Shown piece by piece: positions 25,801-35,237 of a stretch of DNA of 64,000 nucleotides; within the stretch, counting starts at the first letter, position 1, and each line of letters starts with the position of its first letter. The notes under the pieces are model-generated. The model worked only from the letters and a program-made list of their open reading frames with translations. It made no database searches and was not told the DNA's origin. Location of the stretch: assembly GCF_001905345.1 (NCBI RefSeq), contig NZ_LFBV01000010.1, positions 261,955 to 325,954 on the forward strand. The letters run 5' to 3'. Position numbers and translations under genes: made by a program. Origin of the DNA: Streptomyces uncialis. Its GTDB lineage: Bacteria; Actinomycetota; Actinomycetes; Streptomycetales; Streptomycetaceae.

Positions 25801-25900
25801 ACGTGGCACCGCATGGCGTCACGTGGCGCCACATGACGCCATGAGGTGCCACGTGATGCCATGCGGCGATACGTGACGCCATGCGGCGCCAAGTATCGCC
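25801..25900. repeat. Array of ten contiguous 10-bp repeats
   Basis: Ten decamers in perfect register have consensus ACGTGGCGCC: ACGTGGCACC, GCATGGCGTC, ACGTGGCGCC, ACATGACGCC, ATGAGGTGCC, ACGTGATGCC, ATGCGGCGAT, ACGTGACGCC, ATGCGGCGCC, AAGTATCGCC. Position 1 (A), position 5 (G) and position 10 (C) are kept in nine of ten copies while the middle varies. Weaker units extend left to about 25751. One unit per helical turn and diverged copies suggest a selected protein-binding array, not recent slippage. It lies between the GbsR/MarR gene end and the RHH gene. Confidence 0.75.
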
Positions 25901-25914
25901 ACGCTCCGCGCGGG

Positions 25915-26916
25915 TCACCTCTCCAGCGCTTCGCGCTGCGCCGGGGTCAGACGGTCCGGTCTCGCGGTGACGGCGTACGTCCCGGGTCCGACGGTCCGCA
26001 GGGCGAGGGGGTCGGCGAGGTCCGGCCGCCGCCGGAGCGCGTCGAGGGCGGCGACGGCGCGGTGCCGGGGCCAGCCGAGCGCGGCGGCCACCGCGTCCAG
26101 GGTGAGCGGCCGACCCGAGTGGACCAGGGCGGCGAGCACGGTCAGCACGTCGTACGCGACGGCGTCCGCGAGGGTGCTGTCGCGCATCTGGTCTCTCAGC
26201 CGGGCGAAGAACCGGCCCATCCTGTCGAGCCGTCCCCCGGCCGTCGTGTCCGCGCCGAAGAGCTCGGCGCCCCGCAGCGCGGCGGTCGCGATCTCGCCGT
26301 GCGCGCCGGTGTCGGCCTGCCACGCCCGGAGCCAGACATCGTCGTCGATGAGATACCGCTCTCGGCGCCGACCGGGATCGGACCGGCGCACCACCAGCTC
26401 CATCGCTTCGAGGGAGCCGATCGACTTGGACACCGACGCCGGGCTGACCTGGAGCCGCCGCACCAGATCGGCCGCCGTCAGACCGTCGGCGTCGGCGGTG
26501 ACCAGGGAGACGAACACCCGGGAGGTCATCCGGGGCAGGCCGGTCGCGGCCAGCAGACCCGCGAAGCGGTCCACGAAGGCGCGCACCTCGCCGGACCACC
26601 GCCCGCCCTCGGACGACCACCCTTCCCCGGACGACGGGCCACCCCCGGGCGACGCACCATCCCCCGACAACCTCTCGTCGGCCGCAGGTCCGGGCCGGAC
26701 CGGTCGCGCCGGTCCGCTCCGGCGGGCGCGGAGGTCGGCGGCTCCCTGGGCGTGGTCGGCGAGGTAGCCGCCCGGCGCGCTGTTGCGGGCGGCCTCGCGG
26801 CTGATCGTGGACGTCGGACGGCCGAGCCGCCGGCCGATCTCGGCGTACCCGAGCCCGTCGGCCAGCCACCCGGCGATCAGACACCGGTCCTCATGGGTCA
26901 GCCTGCCTCCCGGCAC
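25915..26916 (-). CDS. GbsR/MarR-like regulator with N-terminal IS30-type HTH
   Basis: The 333-aa protein opens with an IS30-like HTH (GRLTHEDRCLIAGWLADGLGYAEIGRRLGRPTSTISREAARN). A low-complexity linker follows (residues 60-105), then a MarR/GbsR winged helix (FVSLVTADADGLTAADLVRRLQVSPASVSKSIGSLEAMELVVRRSDPGRRRERYLIDDDVW), then a third helical/winged part near the end (PLTLDAVAAALGWPRHRAVAALDALRR). It is probably a transcription factor with two or three DNA-reading modules. GTG 26916 is chosen for AGAGG 7 bases upstream; TTG 26943 is less likely. It is divergent from the genes at 27117-28801, its likely targets. Confidence 0.85.
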   Translation of the reverse strand: MPGGRLTHEDRCLIAGWLADGLGYAEIGRRLGRPTSTISREAARNSAPGGYLADHAQGAADLRARRSGPARPVRPGPAADERLSGDGASPGGGPSSGEGWSSEGGRWSGEVRAFVDRFAGLLAATGLPRMTSRVFVSLVTADADGLTAADLVRRLQVSPASVSKSIGSLEAMELVVRRSDPGRRRERYLIDDDVWLRAWQADTGAHGEIATAALRGAELFGADTTAGGRLDRMGRFFARLRDQMRDSTLADAVAYDVLTVLAALVHSGRPLTLDAVAAALGWPRHRAVAALDALRRRPDLADPLALRTVGPGTYAVTARPDRLTPAQREALER

Positions 26917-26929
26917 CGGAACACCTCTT

Positions 26930-27085
26930 CCCCTTGCGTTCAACTGCGTTCAGCGACAGCACATCGCAACGGCCCTCGCGGGCACGGCCGAACAGTTGCA
27001 TTCAATCGCAACTCCGTTGCAACGATTGGCGTTTACCTGCCCTTTCCATGCCACCTTTCGTTGACCCGGACCAAAACGCAACGTA
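26930..27085. promoter_or_regulatory. Divergent control region with repeated GTTGC motifs
   Basis: TGCGTTCA occurs twice 11 bp apart (about 26936 and 26947). Further right are CGCAACGG, AGTTGCATTC, CGCAACTCCGTTGCAACG (containing the palindrome CGTTGCAACG) and CGCAACGTAG. The common element is TTGCGTT/GTTGCA. The stretch is AT-richer than the genes either side and sits between divergent starts at 26916 and 27117, so it probably holds operators for the GbsR/MarR-like protein. A specific site was not proven. Confidence 0.5.
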
Positions 27086-27116
27086 GCTTTTCGCCATCCG
27101 GAAAGAGAGGGCGCAG

Positions 27117-27377
27117 ATGATGCAGGTGATGGCCGTGTCGACCGTGTCGGACGACGACAAGTTCTGGAGCGGGCTGAAGAAGGCACACGCCGGACTCCCC
27201 CAGGGCGCCGGATGGACGCTGGCGGTGGCGAGCAAGGGCGGGGCCAAGGCGGTGAACATCATCAGCCATGACTCCGTGGACGGGGTGAGGGAATTCTTCG
27301 AGGCGCACGCCGGTGCCTACGCCACGACGGAGTACTTCGAGGCGGACGCCGCGAACGCGGTCGGTCTCCCGCGATGA
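27117..27377 (+). CDS. Small protein of unknown function
   Basis: The 86-aa product reads as a compact alpha/beta domain (VMAVSTVSDDDKFWSGLKKAHAGLP, WTLAVASKGGAKAVNIISHDSVDGVREFFEAHAG), resembling small ferredoxin-like or DUF-type dimers that bind ligands. No signal peptide is present. GAGAGGG precedes the ATG. The stop overlaps the hydrolase start by 4 bases (ATGA), so the two are coupled and divergent from the regulator at 26916. Confidence 0.75.
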   Translation: MMQVMAVSTVSDDDKFWSGLKKAHAGLPQGAGWTLAVASKGGAKAVNIISHDSVDGVREFFEAHAGAYATTEYFEADAANAVGLPR

Positions 27378-28801
27378 CGGTCGACGTACCGCGGATCGAG
27401 GCGCGGCTGGCCGAACTGCTGGCGGAGTACGGGATACCGAGCGCGGCGATCGGCGTGCTCCACGGCGGGAGGATCACCGAACTCGCGGCAGGCGTCAGGA
27501 ACGTGGAGACGCGGCAGCCCGTGACGACGGACACCGTCTACCAGTGCGGCTCCCAGACCAAGACATGGACCGCGCTGGCCTTCATGCAGCTGGTCGCCGA
27601 AGGGAAGGCGGATCTGGACGAGCCGGTGCGGACATGGCTGCCCGGCTTCACGGTGGCCGATCCGGAGGCGTCCGCCAAGGTGACACCACGCCACCTGCTG
27701 CACCACACGGGCGGTACCGAGGAGTCCTACGGCGATCCCGGCGAGGGCGACGACGTCCTGGAGCGGATGGTCGGGAACGCGGCCGGCGCGACCCAGGTCT
27801 TCCCGGTCGGCAGTACCCATGGATACAGCGCGGCGCTGGGCTACGCGATCCTCGCGCGCGTCCTGGAGGTACGGGACGGCAAACCCTGGGACGAGGTCAT
27901 GCGGGACCGCCTCTTCGACCCCATGGGCCTGACCAGCACGCACACCCGCCATGAACAGGTCGACGCGACCCGGGCCGCGACCGGGCACCTGATCCGCTCC
28001 CTGGCGGAAGGCCCCCTCGTCACACCGGTGGACCATCTGCCGCGCGCCTTCGGCCCCGGCGGCAACATCACCTCCACGACCCGGGAGACGCTCGCCCTGG
28101 CGCATGTCCTCCTCCACGAAGGCATCGCGCCGAACGGAAGGCGCGTCGTCCCGGCGGAGAGCGTCCGGGAGATGAGGAGTTCACGGGTGCCGGTGCCGGA
28201 CCCGTATCTGTTCGGGCCGCAGTGGGCGCTCGGTCTCATGGTGTGCGACTGGCACGGTGAGACCGTCTACGCGTCCGACGGCAGCACGATCGGCCAGCAC
28301 GCCCGGCTGCGGCTCCTGCCGGACTCCGGCACCGCCGTCGTCATGCTGACGAACGGCGGACCCCGGGAGAGCTTCTTCCGGGCGGTGTTCCACGAGATCC
28401 TGACCGGCCTCGGCACGGCCACCGTCCCCGGCCCGCCCGTACCGGACCCGGCCCTCGACCTCGACCCGTCCCGGTACACGGGCGTCTACGAACGGCCCGG
28501 CGCACGGTACGAGGTGTCGGGCGAGCGCGGAAGGCTGTACGTGACCCTGGACCTCGACCCGACGACGGCCGCGTTCCTCCAAAAGCCCGACCGCGTCCGC
28601 CACGAACTGCTCCCGATCAGCGGAACGCATTTCCTGATGCCGCCGACCGACCCGCTGGAGGACACCCGGACGGTCGCGCTCCACGACTTCACGGACGGCA
28701 CCGCCCGGTACCTCCACACCAACGGCCGGACGCACCCGAGGACGAGCCCCGGCCCGATTCCCCGGACGGCTCCGCGACTTAAGTACGAGCCCGCGCCGTG
28801 A
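27374..28801 (+). CDS. Serine hydrolase, beta-lactamase (class C/esterase) family
   Basis: The 475-aa protein has the penicilloyl-serine-transferase fold. The nucleophile motif SxxK appears as GSQTKTWTALAF (Ser near residue 59), the second motif as YSA in HGYSAALGYAIL, and HTGG is in the usual place (PRHLLHHTGGTEES). After residue 350 a C-terminal lipocalin-like domain is likely (YTGVYERPGARYEVSGERGRLYVTLDL). There is no signal peptide, unlike secreted beta-lactamases, so an intracellular esterase or peptidase role is more likely than antibiotic resistance. Confidence 0.88.
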   Translation: MTVDVPRIEARLAELLAEYGIPSAAIGVLHGGRITELAAGVRNVETRQPVTTDTVYQCGSQTKTWTALAFMQLVAEGKADLDEPVRTWLPGFTVADPEASAKVTPRHLLHHTGGTEESYGDPGEGDDVLERMVGNAAGATQVFPVGSTHGYSAALGYAILARVLEVRDGKPWDEVMRDRLFDPMGLTSTHTRHEQVDATRAATGHLIRSLAEGPLVTPVDHLPRAFGPGGNITSTTRETLALAHVLLHEGIAPNGRRVVPAESVREMRSSRVPVPDPYLFGPQWALGLMVCDWHGETVYASDGSTIGQHARLRLLPDSGTAVVMLTNGGPRESFFRAVFHEILTGLGTATVPGPPVPDPALDLDPSRYTGVYERPGARYEVSGERGRLYVTLDLDPTTAAFLQKPDRVRHELLPISGTHFLMPPTDPLEDTRTVALHDFTDGTARYLHTNGRTHPRTSPGPIPRTAPRLKYEPAP

Positions 28802-28876
28802 ACCACCGACTTCGGTCGACGGACCACCACCCCGAGCCCGTTCCGGGGAGTGGCGACGCCTGCCTAGATTCGAGCC

Positions 28877-29113
28877 ATGACTTCCTCCACCCCCAACTCC
28901 CCCCTGACCGTCTTCACCGGACTGATCTGTTTCATCCTGGTCGTCGGCGGCGCGAGCGGGCTGCTGCGCGAGTGGCTCGGCTGGATTCACTTCATGGGAT
29001 TCGTCCGCTATCTCACGGTGGACGGATATGAGACGTACAGCTACGCGGCAATGGTCATCCTCGGTGTCGCGGTGGGGGCGGCGGGTGACGCGCTCGCGCG
29101 CCGCCATGGCTGA
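28877..29113 (+). CDS. Small two-helix membrane protein
   Basis: The 78-aa product has helices LTVFTGLICFILVVGGASGLL and YAAMVILGVAVGAAGDALA joined by an aromatic loop (WLGWIHFMGFVRYLTVDGYETY). No family is recognised. The ribosome site is weak. It sits alone between the hydrolase and the convergent giant surface protein gene. Confidence 0.65.
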   Translation: MTSSTPNSPLTVFTGLICFILVVGGASGLLREWLGWIHFMGFVRYLTVDGYETYSYAAMVILGVAVGAAGDALARRHG

Positions 29114-29249
29114 CCCGTCGGGCGGCCCGGTTCCCCGGCGCACCGCTCCCCAGGCCTCCGCACCCGAACCCACCTGGCCCTGTGCGGGGAGGTCCGGGGG
29201 CGGCGGGCCCTGAGGGGTCGCGGGAGCGAGGTGGACGGGAGAGCGGAGG

Positions 29250-32200
29250 TCAGGGCCTGGCGCGGTGGGCGCGTCGTCGGGCGGTGATCAGCAGTGCCGC
29301 GCCGCCGAGGAAGGCGGTGCCCGCGACGAGTGCGGTGGCGACGAGGTCGGACCCGGTGCTCGCGAGCCAGGACGACGGCTTCGGCGTCACGGCCGTCGTG
29401 ACCACGCAGTTCTGACCGGGGACGGCGGACGCCCGCGCGGGACACTCCCCCGGCCGCCCACCGGCACCACCGGCCGCACCGCCGACGGAGCCACCGACCG
29501 CACCGGCGTTCGCACCGCTACCGGAACCACCCTCAACGGAGCCGCCGTTCGCGGACCCGCCACTGCCGGAACCACCGGACGCACCGCCCGAGCCGCTGCC
29601 GCTACCCGAACCGCTCCCGCTCCCGCTCCCGCCATCACTCCCGCTACCGCCGGACCCGCCGCTCGGCGCACCGCTCGGGTTCGTGCCAGGTGTGGGCGTG
29701 GGGTCGGGGCCGGGGTCCTTGTCGGGGGTGACGCCGATCCGGGAGAGGCCGTTGACGATACGGGCGCCCTCGCCGGTGACCTTCTTGACGGTGACCGAGT
29801 AGGTGAGTGTCTCGGTGCCGCCCGCCCTGACCGGGGTCGACCACAGCATCCGTGCGTCACCGATCACCACCTTCCCGGCGGTGGCCTTCGCGTCGCCGTT
29901 GAACCGGGTGTGGGTGAGGACGTCGGACATGTCGTCCTCGACGCCCGCCGGGTCGCCCGCCACGAAGTCCGCGTCACCGACATTGCGGGCCGTGACCGTG
30001 TACGTCACCGTGTCGCCCGGGTGCACCGGGCCCGAGGTGTCGGCGGTCTTCGTGAAGTGGAGCTTCGGGACGGTGATCGCGGCGCAGGCGGTGGCCCGGC
30101 CGACGAGCGTGTCCGTCGAGGTCAGCGACACGGAGTTGCCGTAACCCCGGCCTCCCTCAGGGCCGCACGCCACGTCCTCGGCGGTCAGGTACATCGCGTC
30201 CGACCGCGCCGTGACCGTCACCCGGTACTCCCGTGTCCCGGGGCCGTCGCCGGTCGCCGCCGGAACCCGGTCCGTGCCGGTGAACAGGGCCGTGTCCGGG
30301 GTGACCGTGGCGTCGCCGACCTTGGTGAGGCCGCCGTTGAAGCGCGGGTTCATGGTCGCGCCGCCGCTGTCGGCCGTCACCTTCAGGACGCGGACGCCCC
30401 GGGGGAACGACAGGGTGTCGTCCAGCTTGTGGACGAGACCGCCGGCCGCGGTACGCGACTCGTTGGTGACGGTGATGACGTAGCCGATGTCCCAGGTGCC
30501 GTCGGCGTTGCGCCGCGGCGCGCCGTCGACCGTCTTGGTGACGGTCGGCTTCGCGGGGGCGGCGCAGGAGTCCGCGGTCCGCTGCGAGCCGTCGGTGAGG
30601 GTGAGGGTGGCGCGGTTGGCGAAGCCGCCCGCGGCGCCGTCGACACAGAGCCCCGGGGCGGCTCCGGCCGTGCCGTGCGCGTCGGCGGTGACGGTCACGG
30701 CCCACTCGTGGGTGGCGCCGCCGGGGAGTTCCACGTCCGTGGCGAGTTCGCCGGTGCCGTTCCAGTCGTCGTTCCCGGTGACGCCGTCCGGGGCGCTCAC
30801 CCTCGTGCCGGTCACGTCGATGCCCGCGCCGGGGCGGAGGTCGTCCGCGAGGTCGTAGCGGGCCGGGCGGTGCGGGTCGGGGTTGGTGACCGCCAGGTCG
30901 TAGACGACCGTCCAGCGGCCGTCGTCGCGCTGCCCGGCCGAGCGGACCGACTTGGCGAGCAGCGGGGCGAAGCCGTCGGTGGTCGTGGCGCAGGGCACCC
31001 CGTCCTCGTCGCGGCCGGCCGTGCTGTCGCAGACGGTTCCTTCGTCGGCGCCGTACGCGGTGTTGCGCAACGTGTGGTCGCCGTCGCCGTGGCCGTCGAC
31101 GCGCACCCGGTAGGTGAGGGTGACGGTGTCGCCGACCGCCAGGGCGCCCGCCCACCGCAGGACTCCGTCCGACGGGTCGGGCAGGGGCTCGGAGGGGCCG
31201 CCGCCGGTGGTCACGGACGCGGAGCCGGTCACGAACGACGCGTCGTCCAGGACTCCGTCCAGATGGTCGGTGAGCACGGCGGGGGTGGACAGCGTGTGGT
31301 CGGCCGTCCCGGAGTTCGTCGCCGTCACCGTGTACGTGACGGTGTCACCGGCGCTGACCCCGGCGGACGGGATGCCCGACACCTTGGTCAGGGTCAGGGA
31401 GCGGACCGCGTCGGTGTCCGAGGCGTCGGCGGTCAGTGTCCGCCCGCTGTCGGCGGGGTCGGGGGCGGTGACGCGGGCGGAGTTGACGACCGCGCCGCGG
31501 GCCCCGGGCAGCACCCGCACCCGCACCTCGACCGTCGCGGTGGCACCGGTACCGTCCGTCGTGCGGTCGCCGTCCGGGGAGGGGACCCCCGCACGGCCCA
31601 GGTCGCCCAGGGTCCAGGTCACCGTGCCGCCGGGCCGGTTGCCGAAGGCGTCGGCGTCGCGCTGGTCGCTGACGGTGCCGCCGTCGGTCGCGGACACGAA
31701 CTCCAGCCCGTCCGGGAGGGTGTCGGTGAGGGTGGCGCCGGTGATCCGTTCGCCGGGCAGCAGGTTGGCCGCCTCCAGGGTGTAGCCGTACTCCTCGCCC
31801 ACGGCCACGTCGTCCCGGCCGTCGGTCTTCGTCAGCGCGAGTCCGGCGGTCGTGGGGCCGACCCGCACGCACCCCGTGGCCTCGTTGTTCGCGGGGCGCG
31901 GGTCATGCATGGGGCCCGTGGCGGAGGCGGGGGCGCAGATCCGGCCCGACGTGGTCGGGGTGACCGGTACGTCCAGTGCGGTGGTCACGCCCTTGCGGAG
32001 CGGTCTCGGCTCGCCGTCGTCGTCCACGGGCGCGCAGGTCAGGGTGAGCGGGCCGTCGAGCGGGGCGCTGCCCGGCTCGGCGGTGCATGTCCAGCCCTGC
32101 GGCGTCAGGCTGTCGACCGTCAGACCGGCCGGGACCGCGACGGTCACGGTCGCGGCCGTCTCCCGCGAACCGCCGCCGTGGGTGACGGTGAACGGCAGCA

Positions 32201-35093
32201 CTCCGGGGCGGCCCACCTGCAACGGCAGCCGCTCGGGGACACCGGCCTCCAGGTCGGCCTCCTGGGTCGCCGCGCACACCGGACGGGGTTCCGACGGCAG
32301 CGTCTGACGGCTGTCGAGGGCGACCGAGTTGCACGCGACGGCGTCGGCCTCCGTGCCCGGGGCGACCGCGGCGACGAACACGAAGGCCGCCTCCTGGCCG
32401 GGTGCGAGGTCACCGGTGACCGTCGCGCGGATCGCCTTCTTCCCCGCCGGGCCGGGGCCCCAGTCGTCGGTGGTGCCGGGCGCGGCCGGGTTCACCTCGG
32501 CGCGCGCGGGGTTCGTGGACGCCGAGTACTCCAGCCGCAGGTTCGCGGAGATGTCCGGGACGCTGTCGAGCGTCTCGTCGAAGGTGCTGCCGCGCGGGGT
32601 CGACGCGGTACCGGCGCTCGTGCCCCGGTCACCCGTGTGCGGCAGCACGTCGTACGCGACCACCTCGCTGAGCGTGGTGTTCCCGGTGTTCCTCAGGGTG
32701 ACCCGGTAGCGGATGTCGGTGGCCGTCGGCGCGACGCCCACCAGTTGGTCGGGGTCGGACAGCCAGGCGCATCCGTCGGGCGCGCCGGGGTTCGGCAGAC
32801 AGATCTCCTTGACGGCGCTCAGCCCGTCGGCGGAGGAGACCGTCACGTTCTGCGCGGCGCTGGAGAACCATTCGTCCGTCGAGCCGTCGCCGTCGATGTC
32901 GGGGGCGTCCTGGACGGCGTTCGCGTACGTGGCCTCGGTGCTGGTCCAGGTGTGCCGGGAGTCGCCCGCCCAGGCGGTGGCCGTGCTCCGGGTACCGGCG
33001 GTCACCAGGTGGGTGGGCCGGGCGACGACCTCCATCGTCGGCCACGTCGTGTTCTCACCGAACGACACATCGTCCGGCCAGGTGGCGACGACCGCCTCAC
33101 GGGGCTCCCCGCCGACGGTCTTCGTCGTGCGGTCGAACGACACCCCGTCCGGAGCCGAACCGGACGGGAAGGAGGCCGAGTCGGGGTTGACCGTCCAGCC
33201 GGTCGGCGCGAGGAACACGTACTGCGGGGTCATGTCCACGTCGCCGGGGATGTTCGACGTCGTCGCGCGGACGCCGAACGTCACGTTCCTGCCCGGGACG
33301 GCGTTACCGCCGCCCTCCACCGTGGCGGGTGACGTGAACGCGGCCGTGACGGTCGGCCGCTGCCGCGGCGTCTCCTGGAACCGGATCGTGCGGGAGGCGG
33401 GGCCCAGTGCCATCGCGGACAGGTCGCTGTCCGGCCATGACATCGTCGCCGTCGCCGTGTTGGTCCGGGTCTCTCCGACCGGAGCGGCCGTGGCGACCTT
33501 GTAGTGGAAGTTCACGCGGAACGGGGTGCCTCCGGTGTCACCGGGCCGGTTGTTCGTCGCCTTGATGACGCCGCTGGTGACCTTCGCCTTGGTGAACCAG
33601 GTACCGGCGGGGGCGTTGACCGCGCCGTTCGACGTCCCCGTGACGCCGTCGCTGCGCGTCCACTCGGCCTTGGCGACGGGTGTCGTGGCGGAGGGCTCGA
33701 TCCTGTCGACCCGTGCGTCGGGCTGGTCCAGTGCGCCGTCCTCGATCACCGCGACGCCGTCGACGTTCGACTGGTTGTGGGCCGTCACGGACCAGTGGAA
33801 GCCGTTGTCCGCGAACGGCGCGAGGCCCGCACCCGGGGTGCAGACCCGGTTCCAGTCGTCGCGGCCACGGGCGGGGCAGGTCATCCCGGCCACGTCCGGC
33901 GGGACGTTCACCAGACGGGTCTGCCCGGTGTAGGAGCTGTACGTGCTCTCCTTGCCCAGTTGCGCCCGGGCGAACGGCGCGTAGCACGACACCTGGTGCT
34001 TCATCACCTGGGTCGCGGTCCTGGTGGTGCGGTCCGGGTCGAGATAGGTGGCCGAGACGGTCATCTCGCTGCTCACGGTCTCGTCGAAGTCGCAGCCGCG
34101 GGGGTCGTCGGTGAAGTTGGCCGCCGGGTAGTTCACGGTGACCTTGCGCGGGTAGGAGTTGCCGCGGGACGTCCAGTTGCGGGTGTCGGTGTGGCCCCAG
34201 CCTCCCGCCGCGACCGGGTCGGGGGCGTCCTTCGTCCCGTGCGACCAGGTGACGGTGTGCGCCGCGCTGTCGTACACACCGGCGCCGGTGCTCGACACGT
34301 AGACCGCGCGCGGGTCCAGCTTCTCGACGACGGTGTAGCTGCCGGCGCCGACCCACTCCGACGAACCCCGGACGCTGCTGCTGTCGAAGCGGGTGATCGC
34401 GCCCGAGCTCATGTAGAGCTCCCAGGCGACATCGGTCCCGGCCTTGACCGATCCCGGGTTCACCTGCCTGAGGGCCGGTTCGGGAACCTTGTTCGCCCAG
34501 GTCACCGGCTGCGCGTCGGCGCGGGCGGGCCCGGTGGCGGTCGTCGAGTCCATGGTGGCCGACATCAGGATCTTGAACCCGGACGGGTAGTACTGGGCCG
34601 CGGTCACCGTCGCCCCGCCGCCGGTCGGGTTGATGCCGTAGACCACGAGGAACGTGCCTGACATACCGGCGCGCAGGTCGCCGAGGCTGATCGCCCTGCC
34701 CGTCGCGTCCGTACCGCCGACCGACGCGTCCGGCAGCCCGGCCGGAGGCGTCCAGTTCGCGTAGACCAGCATCCGCTCGCCCTGCAATCCGTTCGGGTCG
34801 GGCTGCGACGGCGACATCCGCACGGTGGCTCCGTCGCAGTCGGCCGCGGCACAGGAGTACCCGACCTTGTACGCGACGGAGTTGTCGTGCGTGCCGAAGG
34901 AAGCCGTCGTCTGCGGCGCCCCGGTGGTCGGGTCGACGGCCTCCACGGAGACATCGAGGACGGCGGTCCCCGGGGCCGCCTGCGCGGTCATCGCGGGCAT
35001 CAACAGCCCCGCCACCAAGGCGAAGGCGGCCAGTGCGGCGAAGGTGCCGCGCCTGCGTATCGCCGCCCGGAGAGTGCCTTTGCGGTACGCCAC
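29250..35093 (-). CDS. Giant sortase-anchored DUF11-repeat surface protein
   Basis: The 1947-aa protein starts with a signal peptide (GTFAALAAFALVAGLLMPAMTAQA) of about 38 residues. The body is a chain of Ig-like and DUF11 beta domains with typical openings such as LTKVSGIPSAGVSAGDTVTYTVTATNSG and HFTKTADTSGPVHPGDTVTYTVTARNVG. A Gly/Ser linker of about 100 residues follows and then LASTG, a membrane helix (DLVATALVAGTAFLGGAALLI) and a basic tail, the LAxTG signal of class E sortases. It is therefore covalently attached to the cell wall, as an adhesin, stalk or aerial-hypha surface layer. GGAGG 6 bases before GTG 35093 fixes the start. No sortase gene is in the window. Confidence 0.92.
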   Translation of the reverse strand: MAYRKGTLRAAIRRRGTFAALAAFALVAGLLMPAMTAQAAPGTAVLDVSVEAVDPTTGAPQTTASFGTHDNSVAYKVGYSCAAADCDGATVRMSPSQPDPNGLQGERMLVYANWTPPAGLPDASVGGTDATGRAISLGDLRAGMSGTFLVVYGINPTGGGATVTAAQYYPSGFKILMSATMDSTTATGPARADAQPVTWANKVPEPALRQVNPGSVKAGTDVAWELYMSSGAITRFDSSSVRGSSEWVGAGSYTVVEKLDPRAVYVSSTGAGVYDSAAHTVTWSHGTKDAPDPVAAGGWGHTDTRNWTSRGNSYPRKVTVNYPAANFTDDPRGCDFDETVSSEMTVSATYLDPDRTTRTATQVMKHQVSCYAPFARAQLGKESTYSSYTGQTRLVNVPPDVAGMTCPARGRDDWNRVCTPGAGLAPFADNGFHWSVTAHNQSNVDGVAVIEDGALDQPDARVDRIEPSATTPVAKAEWTRSDGVTGTSNGAVNAPAGTWFTKAKVTSGVIKATNNRPGDTGGTPFRVNFHYKVATAAPVGETRTNTATATMSWPDSDLSAMALGPASRTIRFQETPRQRPTVTAAFTSPATVEGGGNAVPGRNVTFGVRATTSNIPGDVDMTPQYVFLAPTGWTVNPDSASFPSGSAPDGVSFDRTTKTVGGEPREAVVATWPDDVSFGENTTWPTMEVVARPTHLVTAGTRSTATAWAGDSRHTWTSTEATYANAVQDAPDIDGDGSTDEWFSSAAQNVTVSSADGLSAVKEICLPNPGAPDGCAWLSDPDQLVGVAPTATDIRYRVTLRNTGNTTLSEVVAYDVLPHTGDRGTSAGTASTPRGSTFDETLDSVPDISANLRLEYSASTNPARAEVNPAAPGTTDDWGPGPAGKKAIRATVTGDLAPGQEAAFVFVAAVAPGTEADAVACNSVALDSRQTLPSEPRPVCAATQEADLEAGVPERLPLQVGRPGVLPFTVTHGGGSRETAATVTVAVPAGLTVDSLTPQGWTCTAEPGSAPLDGPLTLTCAPVDDDGEPRPLRKGVTTALDVPVTPTTSGRICAPASATGPMHDPRPANNEATGCVRVGPTTAGLALTKTDGRDDVAVGEEYGYTLEAANLLPGERITGATLTDTLPDGLEFVSATDGGTVSDQRDADAFGNRPGGTVTWTLGDLGRAGVPSPDGDRTTDGTGATATVEVRVRVLPGARGAVVNSARVTAPDPADSGRTLTADASDTDAVRSLTLTKVSGIPSAGVSAGDTVTYTVTATNSGTADHTLSTPAVLTDHLDGVLDDASFVTGSASVTTGGGPSEPLPDPSDGVLRWAGALAVGDTVTLTYRVRVDGHGDGDHTLRNTAYGADEGTVCDSTAGRDEDGVPCATTTDGFAPLLAKSVRSAGQRDDGRWTVVYDLAVTNPDPHRPARYDLADDLRPGAGIDVTGTRVSAPDGVTGNDDWNGTGELATDVELPGGATHEWAVTVTADAHGTAGAAPGLCVDGAAGGFANRATLTLTDGSQRTADSCAAPAKPTVTKTVDGAPRRNADGTWDIGYVITVTNESRTAAGGLVHKLDDTLSFPRGVRVLKVTADSGGATMNPRFNGGLTKVGDATVTPDTALFTGTDRVPAATGDGPGTREYRVTVTARSDAMYLTAEDVACGPEGGRGYGNSVSLTSTDTLVGRATACAAITVPKLHFTKTADTSGPVHPGDTVTYTVTARNVGDADFVAGDPAGVEDDMSDVLTHTRFNGDAKATAGKVVIGDARMLWSTPVRAGGTETLTYSVTVKKVTGEGARIVNGLSRIGVTPDKDPGPDPTPTPGTNPSGAPSGGSGGSGSDGGSGSGSGSGSGSGSGGASGGSGSGGSANGGSVEGGSGSGANAGAVGGSVGGAAGGAGGRPGECPARASAVPGQNCVVTTAVTPKPSSWLASTGSDLVATALVAGTAFLGGAALLITARRRAHRARP
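29480..29680 (-). repeat. Gly/Ser-coding low-complexity repeats
   Basis: Short imperfect repeats of GGNNGC type triplets code for the Gly/Ser linker before the LAxTG anchor. They resemble wall-spanning linkers and are likely to vary in length between strains. Confidence 0.7.
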
Positions 35094-35237
35094 CGAATTC
35101 CTCCTGGATTCACGCGCGGGGCATTGCCTTCGAGGCATGCCGGAGAGGCACCGGATCCGGCGTCGGGCGCATGACCGAAAGGGGTGCTCAGCACGTCTTG
35201 GGGCGGTGACACGCGAGTTCGCACACAGCCGGAACAT

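Noticed and set aside
29265..33332. 1355-aa open frame antisense to the giant surface protein
   Set aside because: It follows from the GC bias of the sense gene; the sense frame has a signal peptide, DUF11 domains and an anchor, the antisense frame has none.
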